This document shows positions 1 through 7,993 of a DNA stretch of 39,157 nt, one piece after another (position 1 is the stretch's first letter; each line of letters opens with the position of its first letter). The stretch covers positions 1-39,157 of the forward strand of contig JAEYXX010000081.1 in the NCBI GenBank assembly GCA_023431055.1, in the 5' to 3' direction. A model generated the notes under the pieces. It ran no database searches. It had not been told where the DNA came from and saw only the letters and a program-made list of their open reading frames with translations. This DNA is from Pseudomonadota bacterium (GTDB lineage: Bacteria > Pseudomonadota > Gammaproteobacteria > Pseudomonadales > Pseudomonadaceae). Both the position numbers and the translations under genes were made by a program.

Positions 1-132
1 CGCATCATGGACGCCGACTTCGCCAAGGAAAGCGCCAACATGACCAAGAACAGCATGCTGATGCAGTCCGGCATCTCCATGCTCAAGCAAGCCGGCCAGA
101 TGCCGGGCATGGTCATGTCCCTGCTGGGCTGA
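1..132 (+). CDS. lafA: Flagellin, C-terminal end only (lateral flagellin LafA-like)
   Basis: The window opens inside a coding frame whose last 43 residues have the form of a flagellin C-terminus: R-I-x-D-A-D-F-A-K-E, then N-M-T-K-N, then a heptad-like tail ending S-L-L-G. In flagellins this D0 helix packs in the core of the filament and carries export and polymerisation contacts. The tail is rich in methionine. The TGA stop is at 130-132, and a strong hairpin terminator follows 41 bases later. A LafZ-like regulator lies downstream and a lafBCDEFSTU-ordered operon faces it, so this is probably the lateral flagellin. The N-terminal domain and the promoter lie outside the window. The flagellin call is secure; the lateral assignment rests on context. 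Confidence 0.8.
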   Translation, partial: RIMDADFAKESANMTKNSMLMQSGISMLKQAGQMPGMVMSLLG

Positions 133-173
133 TCCCGCGTCATCCAGGCGCAAAGGATTGCGCCGATCCCCCC

Positions 174-204
174 AACGCCCCGCTACTCCAGCGGGGCGTT
201 TGTT
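174..204 (+). terminator. Intrinsic terminator of the flagellin gene
   Basis: An 11-bp perfect inverted repeat, AACGCCCCGCT (174-184) and AGCGGGGCGTT (190-200), has a 5-base loop and is followed by a T-rich stretch (TTTGTT). It lies 41 bases after the flagellin stop, so the downstream regulator needs its own promoter. Confidence 0.85.
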
Positions 205-383
205 ATTGTCTGCGGCCCCCACCCCATGCCGTCTTATCAGGCACATTGATCAACTGTCATCAAGCCTGGACATGATCGATACGGCTTCGGCGAATCTCGG
301 CGATATCGTCGACTTCGCCCACAGACTGGCTAGTATTGAGTAAGCGCCCCCAGCGAATGGCACCTGCCTCCAGCATCAGCGGC

Positions 384-400
384 TGGCACAAGACTTGCCA
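384..400 (+). promoter_or_regulatory. Sigma-54 (-24/-12) promoter of the LafZ-like regulator gene
   Basis: The sequence TGGCAC-AAGAC-TTGC (384-398) matches the RpoN consensus: GG at 385-386, exactly ten bases, then GC at 397-398. Transcription would start near 410, about 74 bases before the ATG at 484. The 133-483 gap holds only the flagellin terminator and this promoter. A sigma-54 promoter needs an enhancer-binding activator; lateral systems use LafK and polar pseudomonad systems use FleQ. Neither gene is in this window. Confidence 0.75.
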
Positions 401-483
401 GTACATTCCCCTGACGCCAGAATGCCGACCGTCTGTCGCCGGGAAATTTCCCGCATGGAATTGCCGCTCGCCTCAAGGACCGC

Positions 484-1320
484 ATGAACACCACCCCCGA
501 AACGCCGCTAGCCGAGCCGGGAAGCACCGTCGCCTGCCTGATCATCAGGACCGGGCGCAGCGACTGCTATGCGCACTTCTACCCGGCGCTGTATCAGCTG
601 ACCCTGGTCAAAAGTGGCATCGAGGAGAAGATCGACCTGGGCTATTCCGGTAGCCGCCTGCTCGAACGCCTGCTGCAGGAACCTGGCGAGGTGGTGTCAC
701 GCGACGAGCTGATGAATCATGCCTGGGCCGATCGGGTGGTCGGGCAGGGCAGCCTCAACCAGCAGATCTATACCCTGCGCCAGATACTGAGCGACGAGAA
801 AAGCCGGGAAATCATCCAGACCCTGCCGCGCCGCGGCTATCTGCTCAACCCCAACTACCTGGTCGAGCCGCCGAGCGCCGATGACATTGGCGCAGCCAGC
901 GAAACGCTCGATACACCGGCCGTGCAACCCGCCTTTCTGCGCCGGCATAGTCGCCAGCGGGCATCCTGGTTGGTCCTGCTGAGTGTTTTCGGCATCGCCG
1001 GAATCAGCCTGTTCGCGACGCTGTACCACATCAGTCAGCCCAAGGATCTACACAACAGCGAAATGAATCTGGGCCCGCTGCACGTGCACTACATCGATCA
1101 GGACTCGCACCGTCTGCAGCAGCTGATTCTGCAAACTCACGGCCTGACCAGCCGGCTTGCGGTACTGGCCAGCAAGCCGGCGACCGTGGTGCTGCGCCTG
1201 CACGGCGGTTTCTATGAGCTGCTGTGTCTGCAGCCCAGCGGCGCAGCGCGATCGCTGATGCTGCATGAAAGCCAGCTGAGCCAGGTGGCCGACGCGCAGC
1301 TGAGCAGGTGCCTGCCATGA
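484..1320 (+). CDS. ToxR/CadC-type membrane-anchored transcriptional regulator, LafZ-like
   Basis: This 278-residue protein has an N-terminal OmpR/PhoB-type winged helix (about residues 35-128). It shows the usual core: the LLERLL helix, the E-P-G-E-V-V-S-R-D-E-L turn, and the R-R-G-Y-L wing. A linker follows, then one membrane helix (about 161-183, W-L-V-L-L-S-V-F-G) and a periplasmic domain of roughly 95 residues with two cysteines, one near the C-terminus. This is the ToxR/CadC layout, in which the DNA-binding domain stays tethered to the inner membrane. The ATG at 484 follows AAGGA. The E. coli Flag-2 locus carries a transmembrane regulator, LafZ, next to lafA, and the position here is equivalent. 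The target genes are unknown. It is translationally coupled to the next gene through an ATGA overlap. No receiver domain is present, so it is not a two-component regulator. Confidence 0.75.
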   Translation: MNTTPETPLAEPGSTVACLIIRTGRSDCYAHFYPALYQLTLVKSGIEEKIDLGYSGSRLLERLLQEPGEVVSRDELMNHAWADRVVGQGSLNQQIYTLRQILSDEKSREIIQTLPRRGYLLNPNYLVEPPSADDIGAASETLDTPAVQPAFLRRHSRQRASWLVLLSVFGIAGISLFATLYHISQPKDLHNSEMNLGPLHVHYIDQDSHRLQQLILQTHGLTSRLAVLASKPATVVLRLHGGFYELLCLQPSGAARSLMLHESQLSQVADAQLSRCLP

Positions 1321-1784
1321 GCCTCGGTAGACAGTGCGGCATCAGCGGCGCCTGGTTGCTGGGCATGTTCGCCACGGCAATGGCCATGCTGCTGGGCATG
1401 CTTGCCCTGTGGCTGAGTTTCCTCTCCAGCAGCGAACTCGACGGCCGCTACCAGTCCAGCGGGCAGGTGCAGTTGAGCAATGGCCAGGTGCTGGACATCA
1501 GCCACAGCCTGCAGGTCAACGATGGTCGTTTCTATGCCATGACCCGCCAGGGCGACAGCATTCTGGAAACCTCGGGCGTGGTGGACTACGGCTTCCTCGG
1601 CAATTATCGATTGCGTGTCGAAGACGGCCAGGTCACCGGACTGGCCAGCGAGATCGACGACGAGCTGGTGTTCAACCTGCTCTATGGCCGGCACAAGGGC
1701 TCGACCATTCGCCTGACCAGTATCGATGGCTGTCTCTATGCGCTGGAAACCCGGCAGGTGTACTGCCAGGCCCGCAATCCCTGA
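1317..1784 (+). CDS. Small inner-membrane protein with a periplasmic domain; putative partner of the LafZ-like regulator
   Basis: I do not recognise a named family. The protein has 155 residues, one N-terminal membrane helix (about 12-34) and a periplasmic domain of some 120 residues. That domain looks beta-rich, with repeated short strands and two cysteines near the C-terminus. Its ATG overlaps the regulator stop (ATGA at 1317-1320), so the two are probably co-translated from the sigma-54 promoter; a GTG at 1308 is a less likely start. The pairing of a tethered regulator with a small membrane protein having a periplasmic domain copies the toxR-toxS and tcpP-tcpH layout, where the second protein stabilises or signals to the first. 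That role is inferred from layout, not from sequence similarity. The gene ends 18 bases before the convergent motB stop. Confidence 0.6.
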   Translation: MSLGRQCGISGAWLLGMFATAMAMLLGMLALWLSFLSSSELDGRYQSSGQVQLSNGQVLDISHSLQVNDGRFYAMTRQGDSILETSGVVDYGFLGNYRLRVEDGQVTGLASEIDDELVFNLLYGRHKGSTIRLTSIDGCLYALETRQVYCQARNP

Positions 1785-1802
1785 GGTGGAACGCGCCATC
1801 GC

Positions 1803-2744
1803 TCAGGACTCCGGCAGGCTGAGTTTCACGCCTTCGGCTCGAACCTCCGCCCGCACCTGAGCCTCGCCGAACAACTCGCGATACAGGCCTTCGGCCTGGC
1901 TGGTCAGCAACAGCAGCTCGATACGCCGATTGGCCCCGTTCTCCGGGTCGTTCGGCAGCAGCGGCATGCCGTCTGCCTGCGCGGCGACCTGCAGTACGTT
2001 GCCGGTCGGCAGGCCAGCCTCGACCAGCACGTTGCGCGCACGCAAGGCACGGTCGCCGGAGAGGTTCCAGTTGTTGTAGCCACCGACCACGCCGCGATAG
2101 GGCATGGAGTCGGTATGACCGCTGATGATCAGATGGTTTTCCACCCGCCCCAGAATGCCGGCCAGACGCCGCAGCAGGGTCTCGAAGTGCGGATTGAGGT
2201 GGGAGCTGCCGCGGTTGAACATGAAACGCTGCGCATCGTCCTTGATCAGGATGCGCAGGCCCTGCGGCACCACCTGGACTTCGATATTGGCCTCGGCGTC
2301 CAGCTGCAGAGCCAGCTCCTTCATCAGCTTGGCCAGCTCCTGCATCTGCAGCGGCTCGGCGAAATGCGGGCGACGCGGCTCGCCGGGCTGGCCCTCGCCC
2401 AGAGCCGCGCCTGGGTCTTCCTGGGGCGTGCGCGCGCGATTCTCGGGGTCGCGGCGCGGGGCAACCTGCACCGGCACACCATCGAGATCCAGCGGCGTGG
2501 TGCTGGTGCCATCGAAGATGCCGGCGCCACCATCGACCAGCGGATTGTTCAGCATGTCGGCATTGGCGCGGCTGGCGTCCTGGGTCTGCGGCTGGATGAT
2601 CCACAGCACCATGAACAGCGCCATCATGGCCATGGTGAAGTCGGCGAAGGCCACCTTCCAGGCACCGCCATGCTCGTCGTGGCCGCCCTTCTTGCCACGC
2701 CGCTTGATGATGATCTCGTGGCCGTCACCGCCGCGCGGTTTCAT
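1803..2744 (-). CDS. motB: Flagellar motor stator protein MotB (LafU-like)
   Basis: This 313-residue stator subunit has a basic N-terminus (about 1-27) and one membrane helix with the motif F-A-D-F-T-M-A-M-M. Asp35 matches the ion-carrying Asp32 of E. coli MotB. A long linker rich in Pro, Arg and Glu follows, then an OmpA-like peptidoglycan-binding domain with S-G-H-T-D-S and N-R-R-I-E (about 200-285). With MotA it forms the ion channel that drives rotation and anchors to peptidoglycan. The start overlaps the motA stop by four bases. It is the last gene of the fliD-to-motB operon. Lateral motors of this type are usually proton-driven; the sequence was not tested further for ion type. Confidence 0.93.
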   Translation of the reverse strand: MKPRGGDGHEIIIKRRGKKGGHDEHGGAWKVAFADFTMAMMALFMVLWIIQPQTQDASRANADMLNNPLVDGGAGIFDGTSTTPLDLDGVPVQVAPRRDPENRARTPQEDPGAALGEGQPGEPRRPHFAEPLQMQELAKLMKELALQLDAEANIEVQVVPQGLRILIKDDAQRFMFNRGSSHLNPHFETLLRRLAGILGRVENHLIISGHTDSMPYRGVVGGYNNWNLSGDRALRARNVLVEAGLPTGNVLQVAAQADGMPLLPNDPENGANRRIELLLLTSQAEGLYRELFGEAQVRAEVRAEGVKLSLPES

Positions 2745-3613
2745 GCAGCGTCCCTTTCATCTTCGTAACGGTTGACCCAGATCTCCAGCTGCTTGAACGC
2801 CGGTTTGACGTCCTGCTCGATCAGCTTGCGCCCGGCATCCACCGCCAGCAGCGTGGGCTTGCCGGCGACGTGGGCGACCAGGGTGGTACGCACGCACTCG
2901 AGCGCCGACATCTCGGTCTTGATGCGCTGGCCCATGGCGCTCGACAGCGGTTCCATCACGCAGTAGCACATGAAGATGCCGAGGAAAGTGCCCACCAGCG
3001 CGGCGGCGACGTGGGCGCCGATCTCGGCCACCGAACCGCCGATGTTGCCCATGGTGATGACGATGCCGAGGATCGCCGCGAGGATGCCGAAGCCCGGCAT
3101 GGCCTCGCCGATCTTGTGCAGCGAGCGCGAAGGCTGCATCAGCACGTGTTCCATGGCCTCCAGCTCCTGCTCGAGGAAGCCCTCGAGTTCATGCGCGCTG
3201 ATCTTGCCCATGGCCATCAGGCGGAAGTTGTCGGCGATGAAGGCCATCAGGTTCTTCTCCTGACGGATCAGCGGGTACTTGGCGAACAGCTCGCTCTGCT
3301 CCGGCTCCTCGATATGCGCATCGAGCACCTTGAGGCCGCCGACGTCGACCATTTCCAGCAGCTCATAGAGCATCATCAGCAGCTGACGCTGAAACTCCTC
3401 GCCACGCTTCTTGTAGACGAACACCCCCTTGATCTGGTGCAGCATCTCCAGCAGCACGTCCTTGGGATTGGCCACCACCAGCGCGCCAAAACCGGCGCCG
3501 ACGATGATGATCACTTCGGCCGGCTGCCAGAGCATCGCCAGCTCGCCATGGGCCATGACGTAGCCACCGAGCACGCAGGCGACGATGATCAATGCACCTA
3601 ATAACTTCTGCAC
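2741..3613 (-). CDS. motA: Flagellar motor stator protein MotA (LafT-like)
   Basis: This 290-residue protein has four predicted membrane helices: two at the N-terminus (about 1-20 and 30-50), and two around 165-215 after a charged cytoplasmic loop. The third helix carries the conserved proline in M-P-G-F-G-I-L-A-A, and the next has G-T-F-L-G-I. The cytoplasmic loop keeps the P-E-Q-S-E-L-F-A-K-Y-P segment that contacts FliG in this family. The start is GTG at 3613, one base after the fliA stop, with AGAGG as ribosome binding site. It is coupled to motB by ATGA. The family assignment is secure; the lateral role comes from context. Confidence 0.93.
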   Translation of the reverse strand: MQKLLGALIIVACVLGGYVMAHGELAMLWQPAEVIIIVGAGFGALVVANPKDVLLEMLHQIKGVFVYKKRGEEFQRQLLMMLYELLEMVDVGGLKVLDAHIEEPEQSELFAKYPLIRQEKNLMAFIADNFRLMAMGKISAHELEGFLEQELEAMEHVLMQPSRSLHKIGEAMPGFGILAAILGIVITMGNIGGSVAEIGAHVAAALVGTFLGIFMCYCVMEPLSSAMGQRIKTEMSALECVRTTLVAHVAGKPTLLAVDAGRKLIEQDVKPAFKQLEIWVNRYEDERDAA

Positions 3614-3614
3614 C

Positions 3615-4349
3615 CTAGCCTCTCTCGTTCAGGTAACGGCTGGCCTTGGCGATCGCCTGCTTGCTCAACTGGCAGACGCGCGCGTCGCTCAGCTCCAGCA
3701 CCAGGGCGATTTCCTTGAGACTCAGCTCGTGTTGGTAGTAAAGGGTCAGCACCAACCGCTCGCGTTCGCTGAGCTGGCTCAGCGCCTGGGTCAGCAGACG
3801 CTCCTTGAGCACGCGCTCCTCGACCGCGCTGCCGCCACAGGCGAAGCCCTCATGGCCGTTCTGCAGCAGTTCGTCGAGGCTTTCGATGGCCTCGCAGGCG
3901 TCGGCCTGGAGAAACTCCTGGTAATCCTTGGCGCTGATCCCGGCAGCCTTGAGGATTTCCTCTTCCTGCGGTACCCGCCCCAGCTGCCGCGCCAGTTGGC
4001 GAATGACATCGCGAATCCTGTGGGTCTGCTGACGAACCTGGCGCGGCCGCCAGTCCTGACGACGCAGCTCATCGAGAATCGCGCCACGGATGCGCAGCGC
4101 GGCGAAGCGACCGAACTGTTCGTCCGGGGTGCCGTAGCGACGCAGGCATTCGAGCAGTCCCATCAGGCCGATCTGCTCCATGTCCTCACGGTCGAGCACC
4201 TGGTTGGCCTGCAACGACAGCTGGCTGACGATGCGCTTGACCAATGGCAGGTACTGCAGCAGCCACTTCTGCTCGGCCCCCGGGGCGAACAGCGCGGCAC
4301 CGCCCTGTTCGGCGGCGTAGCGGTAGTCGATGGCGCAGTTGGCGTTCAT
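3615..4349 (-). CDS. fliA: Flagellar sigma factor 28, FliA (LafS-like)
   Basis: This 244-residue sigma-70-family protein is of flagellar size. Region 2 includes L-P-L-V-K-R-I-V and R-I-R-G-A-I-L-D-E-L-R, the hallmark of FliA/WhiG factors. Region 3 follows (about 90-135), and region 4 has L-S-E-R-E-R-L-V-L-T-L-Y-Y and a helix-turn-helix S-D-A-R-V-C-Q-L near the C-terminus. It would direct RNA polymerase to late flagellar genes such as the flagellin. It lies inside the operon after fliL (41-base gap) and before motA, the position of lafS in lateral clusters. P. aeruginosa carries its polar fliA elsewhere beside fleN, so this is probably a second, dedicated copy. No anti-sigma factor FlgM is in the window. 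Confidence 0.9.
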   Translation of the reverse strand: MNANCAIDYRYAAEQGGAALFAPGAEQKWLLQYLPLVKRIVSQLSLQANQVLDREDMEQIGLMGLLECLRRYGTPDEQFGRFAALRIRGAILDELRRQDWRPRQVRQQTHRIRDVIRQLARQLGRVPQEEEILKAAGISAKDYQEFLQADACEAIESLDELLQNGHEGFACGGSAVEERVLKERLLTQALSQLSERERLVLTLYYQHELSLKEIALVLELSDARVCQLSKQAIAKASRYLNERG

Positions 4350-4390
4350 GGATATTCGGCTCCGATTCCAGCGCGGTCGCTTGCCGCGTC

Positions 4391-4867
4391 CTACTGGACG
4401 ATCAGCTTGCTGACCAACACGTTGGCGAAGGGCATCGCCAGTTTCTTGCTGGCGAAATCATCCAGCAGCACCCGCTCCAGCGTGCTTTGCAGCTCGGGAA
4501 TCGGCATGCCGCGCAGCTTCTCGAAAGTCATCGAGGACAGATGCGCCACCACCGAATTGCGCACCATCGGATCGATCTGCTCGAGCTTCTTCGGATCGGT
4601 CTCCGGGTCGGCCTGCAGCACCAGATCCAGAACGAAATAATGCTCGCGGGTCTCACCCTGAAGGCTGACGATCACCTTCTCGATGGGGAAGAAGCGGTAC
4701 TCGCTGTTGACCTCCTGCGCTTCGCTGCCACCAGCGCCAGCGGAGATGCCGAGCACGCTCTGGCCGCTCTGCATGGACTTGAGCGTGGCGTAGTTGAAGA
4801 AGGTGCCGCCAACCACCACCAGGGTGTTGAAGATAACCAGCAGCAGGAGGACGCGCGGCATTGTCAT
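4391..4867 (-). CDS. fliL: Flagellar basal-body-associated protein FliL (LafF-like)
   Basis: This 158-residue protein has an N-terminal membrane helix (V-L-L-L-L-V-I-F-N-T-L-V-V, about 5-20) and a periplasmic FliL domain. The domain includes Y-R-F-F-P-I-E-K-V-I-V-S-L and H-Y-F-V-L-D-L-V-L, and ends in L-V-S-K-L-I-V-Q. FliL proteins surround the stator and help motor output under load. The ATG at 4867 follows GAGAG. It sits between fliK (27-base gap) and fliA, as in lafEFS. Confidence 0.85.
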   Translation of the reverse strand: MTMPRVLLLLVIFNTLVVVGGTFFNYATLKSMQSGQSVLGISAGAGGSEAQEVNSEYRFFPIEKVIVSLQGETREHYFVLDLVLQADPETDPKKLEQIDPMVRNSVVAHLSSMTFEKLRGMPIPELQSTLERVLLDDFASKKLAMPFANVLVSKLIVQ

Positions 4868-4894
4868 GAGTACTCTCGATTCACTTGCGAAAAA

Positions 4895-5977
4895 TTAAAC
4901 GGTGACCAGCACATCACTGGTGGATAGCCCGGCGCTGCGCTCGCCGGCAGCCGGCAGCGTGACGGCTGCGGCCACCTCATCCTCGGTGAGCCAGGCCTGC
5001 GCCTGTTGCTGCTGGCGTCCGCCCTGGGCATCGGCGGAAACCTGCACGTTGACCTGCACGAAGTTCTGCCCCACCAGCTCCTGACGCAGGCGCTCGCTGG
5101 TCTGCTGCAGCAGACGCGCCACGTCGGCATTGGCCGCCGACAGCTGCACGCTGAGACGACCGGATTCGTGGCTGAGGAAAATCTCCAGGCTGCCCAGCTC
5201 CGGCGGGTCGAGGCGGATGGTGGCGTTTTGGATGCGCTGGTTGATCTGCAGATCGACGTGTTCACGCAGGCTGGCCAGCATCTGCTCGCCCCACTGTGCC
5301 TGCGGCGCGTGCAGCTTGAGTGGCCGCTCGGCCGCCAGCGGCGCAGTCGTCGCAGGGGTCGCGGCGGCAGTGGCCGGAGCCGTCTTGTCGCCATCAATGC
5401 TGCTACCCGGCAAGCGTTCGAGCACCTTGAGCTCGGCGCTCTCATTGACCAGCCCGGGCGCTGCCGTCTGTGTCGCGACTTCGGCGGCCATCTGCAGCGC
5501 GGCAGGCGCGACCTGGGCCGGCAATGGCGCAGGCGATTGACCGAGCGCTGGCGTGCTTGCCGCGCGCGACGACTCGGCGGGCACCGGCTGACGAGGTTGC
5601 GGCTGCGCCTGGCCGACGAGTTCGCCAGGCAACGTCACGACCTGCTCGTCGTCGGAGTGGTCCTGCTCCGCTCGTTCGTGCGGCGCCTGCTGCGACGCTT
5701 CGCGCGCCTCGATGCGCACGGCCTGTTGTCCCAGCACGCTGGCCAGCCACTGCTCGGCATCCGCTTCGCTGACATGAATGGTTTCAGGTGTGCCGCTCGC
5801 GCTTTGCAACGCCTGCGGCGCAGCGGCGGCGAAGCCCTGAATGGCCATCTGTTGATCGAAGGGCCGAGCGGTAGCGTTGGCGCTACCAGCCTGGGCAAAC
5901 CCCGACGGCAGCGTTTGCTCGGCGGAGCCGCTCGGACTGGTCCGCGCAGTGGCATTGATCAGTTGCAGCACCTTCAT
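4895..5977 (-). CDS. fliK: Flagellar hook-length control protein FliK (LafE-like)
   Basis: This 360-residue protein has a low-complexity N-terminal half rich in Ala, Gln, Pro and Glu, typical of the ruler region. The C-terminal hook-length domain holds the diagnostic R-L-D-P-P-E-L-G-S-L-E-I motif (about 255-266), then N-A-D-V-A-R-L-L and a Gln-rich end. FliK is exported, measures the hook and switches the export gate to filament substrates. The ATG at 5977 overlaps the fliT stop (ATGA), so I prefer it to a start 93 bases upstream that lies inside fliT. The assignment is firm from the C-terminal motif. Confidence 0.88.
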   Translation of the reverse strand: MKVLQLINATARTSPSGSAEQTLPSGFAQAGSANATARPFDQQMAIQGFAAAAPQALQSASGTPETIHVSEADAEQWLASVLGQQAVRIEAREASQQAPHERAEQDHSDDEQVVTLPGELVGQAQPQPRQPVPAESSRAASTPALGQSPAPLPAQVAPAALQMAAEVATQTAAPGLVNESAELKVLERLPGSSIDGDKTAPATAAATPATTAPLAAERPLKLHAPQAQWGEQMLASLREHVDLQINQRIQNATIRLDPPELGSLEIFLSHESGRLSVQLSAANADVARLLQQTSERLRQELVGQNFVQVNVQVSADAQGGRQQQQAQAWLTEDEVAAAVTLPAAGERSAGLSTSDVLVTV

Positions 5978-6291
5978 CTCCCGGCTTGATACAGGTCGAC
6001 GCGCATGTAAGCGCTGCGCCCTTCGGCATATTCCAGATGCGTCAGCAACAGCCGACGCACCCGCTCGCATTCTTCGGCGCAGGCAACACGTGCCTGCCCG
6101 TGCAGGCGTCGCAGCTGCTCCTTGGCCTCACGCACTTCGTCGCTGATGCTCGGTAGCCCCGCCAGCAGTTGCAGACAGGAGCGGATCAGCGCATCGATCT
6201 CGCCGATGCGCGTCCAGTCAGCCTGCTCCAGCGCTTGTGCCAACTGGGCGTGCAGCTGCTGCAGGGCGCGCAGTTCACTTGCGCGTTGCAT
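5974..6291 (-). CDS. fliT: FliT-like flagellar export chaperone (LafD-like)
   Basis: This 105-residue, almost wholly alpha-helical protein is rich in Leu, Arg, Glu and Ala and has no membrane segment. FliT proteins are poorly conserved chaperones, of which the E. coli form binds the filament cap FliD. The call rests mainly on size, predicted helices and position directly after fliS and before fliK. It overlaps the end of fliS by 17 bases and its stop overlaps the fliK start, so it is translationally embedded in the operon. Similarity to a named family cannot be confirmed by eye. Confidence 0.6.
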   Translation of the reverse strand: MQRASELRALQQLHAQLAQALEQADWTRIGEIDALIRSCLQLLAGLPSISDEVREAKEQLRRLHGQARVACAEECERVRRLLLTHLEYAEGRSAYMRVDLYQAGR

Positions 6292-6673
6292 TCACGCCTT
6301 CCCAACCTTCACGCAGCACGCCAAGCAGACCGACCACTTCATCCAGGCCTTCCAGCGACAGGCTGACGCTGACATCGGAGAGGCGATAGATGCAGTAGTC
6401 GTAGAGCCGCGCCAGGCCCTGCACCAGCTCACCGCCGTTCTCGTAGTCGAGAGCGCCATTGAGGCCACCGAGGATGTTCAGGCACTTCTCCAGGGACTGG
6501 CCCTTCTGCTGGTAACGCTTGGCCTCGATATGGCCACGGGCGCGCGCCAGCTCGTCGAGCAGGCCATCGAACAGCACCAGCACCAGCTCGTAAGGCGAGG
6601 CTGCGGCTGCGCGCGCCTCGAGGTCTACGGTGCGATAGCTGTCGTAACTTTCATTGAGGTTGTAGGCACTCAT
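6275..6673 (-). CDS. fliS: Flagellin chaperone FliS (LafC-like)
   Basis: This 132-residue helical protein has the FliS signature: Y-x-x-V-D-L-E-A near the N-terminus, then A-S-P-Y-E-L-V-L-V-L-F-D-G-L-L, then helices with A-R-A-R-G-H-I-E and K-C-L-N-I-L-G-G-L-N. FliS binds the disordered C-terminus of flagellin and stops early polymerisation before export. Its ATG overlaps the fliD stop (ATGA at 6675-6672), which indicates translational coupling. Length and motif match the family. Confidence 0.9.
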   Translation of the reverse strand: MSAYNLNESYDSYRTVDLEARAAAASPYELVLVLFDGLLDELARARGHIEAKRYQQKGQSLEKCLNILGGLNGALDYENGGELVQGLARLYDYCIYRLSDVSVSLSLEGLDEVVGLLGVLREGWEGVNATRK

Positions 6674-7968
6674 CAGAACATTCCGTAGGTCTGTTCCATC
6701 GCCGCCATGGTCTGCATGAGACCGGTGTACTGGCGGAGATAGCGGGCGTAGTAGGAGTCGTACTGCTTCTGGATGGTGTCGAGTTGTTGATCGACACTGC
6801 GCAGCTGGGTGTTGAGGGTGTCCTTGCGGTTGGTCAGCAGGCCACCGGCGCTGCTGGTGTAGACCGCCAGGTTCTTGTCCAGGGTATCGAGCAGGTTGCC
6901 CTTGTCGGTGAAGAGCTTTTCGAAGCCTTCGGGGTTGGCTGCCACGGCCTTTTCAAAGCGGGCGTTGTCGATGGTCAGCTTGCCGTTGCGGTCGGCGCTG
7001 ATGCCAAAGTCGGTGAGACTCGCCCCGCCAAAGGAGGTCCGCACCAACTGATTGAGCATGCCCTCGATGGCACGCACGCTGGCGTCACCGGCCAGGGCTC
7101 CACGACCACCGCTCTCGCCGCCGCTGGCGGTGAGCGAGTCGAAACTGGTCATCAGCGCGTTGAAGGCGTTGATGAAGGACTGCGCCTTCTCCTTGGTCGC
7201 CTTCTGATCCTGACCGACCTCCATGGTCAGGGGCGCATCACCGCTCTTGTGTGCCTTGTTGAAGGTCAGGCTGACACCATCGATCACGTTGTCGAAGGTG
7301 TTGCTGGTGCTGGTCAGCTCGATGCCGCTCTCGCCACCCAGACGCACGATGGCATCCTTGGCGACCGACAGCTCCTGACGCCCGGCCACCGCATCCTGGA
7401 AGGCAGTATTGCCGCTGGCACTCAGGCTGATGGCCTGATCGGCGCCGGTCTTCTCGCTGGTCAGCACCAGGTTGACCTGGCCATTGCTGCGCACTAGCGT
7501 CGCCTTCACCCCCTCGTTGTCCGCTGCGCCGTTGATGGCCTTGGCCAGTTCGTCGAGCGTGGTAACGGATGCCAGATCGATGTTGAACGAGCCGCCATTC
7601 TGGCCGATGGTCAGGGTGCCGCTACCGAGGTCGCCGTCCTGCAGGCCTTGCAGGGCAATCTGACTCTTGCTGGCCAGTTGCTGGACGAAGAAATCGTAAC
7701 TGCCGGCCACCGCCTTGCTGCCCACCGTGGCGCTGGCATAGCCCTCCTGGTTGAAGCTGGCGCTGTTGACCAGCATGCTGCTGCCAGAGGACTTGAGCCC
7801 ATTGGCGGCACTCTTGAAGGTCTTCAGCGCGCTGTCCAGGGTAGTCAGCGCGTTGAGCTGCGCCTTGTACGCCGCCTGGTTGCGGTTGGCCTTGGCCAGC
7901 TGGCCCTGAACTTCGTACTGGGCCAGCTGGGTCGCCATGCTTTGAACGTAATCTGAATCGATAGCCAT
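6673..7968 (-). CDS. fliD: Flagellar filament cap protein FliD (LafB-like)
   Basis: This 431-residue hook-associated protein 2 has an N-terminal coiled region (Y-V-Q-S-M-A-T-Q-L-A), a central domain with F-D-N-V-I-D-G-V-S-L-T-F, and a C-terminal coiled coil ending in M-E-Q-T-Y-G-M-F. FliD pentamers cap the filament and help flagellin fold at the tip. I chose the ATG at 7968, which gives the start M-A-I-D-S-D-Y-V. A longer frame from 8025 would run back through the sigma-54 promoter at 7994-8012 and is therefore very unlikely. It is the first gene of the eight-gene operon. The chain is shorter than many polar FliD proteins, as is usual for lateral LafB. Confidence 0.9.
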   Translation of the reverse strand: MAIDSDYVQSMATQLAQYEVQGQLAKANRNQAAYKAQLNALTTLDSALKTFKSAANGLKSSGSSMLVNSASFNQEGYASATVGSKAVAGSYDFFVQQLASKSQIALQGLQDGDLGSGTLTIGQNGGSFNIDLASVTTLDELAKAINGAADNEGVKATLVRSNGQVNLVLTSEKTGADQAISLSASGNTAFQDAVAGRQELSVAKDAIVRLGGESGIELTSTSNTFDNVIDGVSLTFNKAHKSGDAPLTMEVGQDQKATKEKAQSFINAFNALMTSFDSLTASGGESGGRGALAGDASVRAIEGMLNQLVRTSFGGASLTDFGISADRNGKLTIDNARFEKAVAANPEGFEKLFTDKGNLLDTLDKNLAVYTSSAGGLLTNRKDTLNTQLRSVDQQLDTIQKQYDSYYARYLRQYTGLMQTMAAMEQTYGMF

Positions 7969-7993
7969 AGTCGGACACCCGTTTTCCTGAGTG

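Noticed and set aside
158..653. Short frames between the flagellin and the LafZ-like gene
   Set aside because: They overlap the terminator, the sigma-54 promoter or the start of the regulator in another frame, and have no ribosome site.
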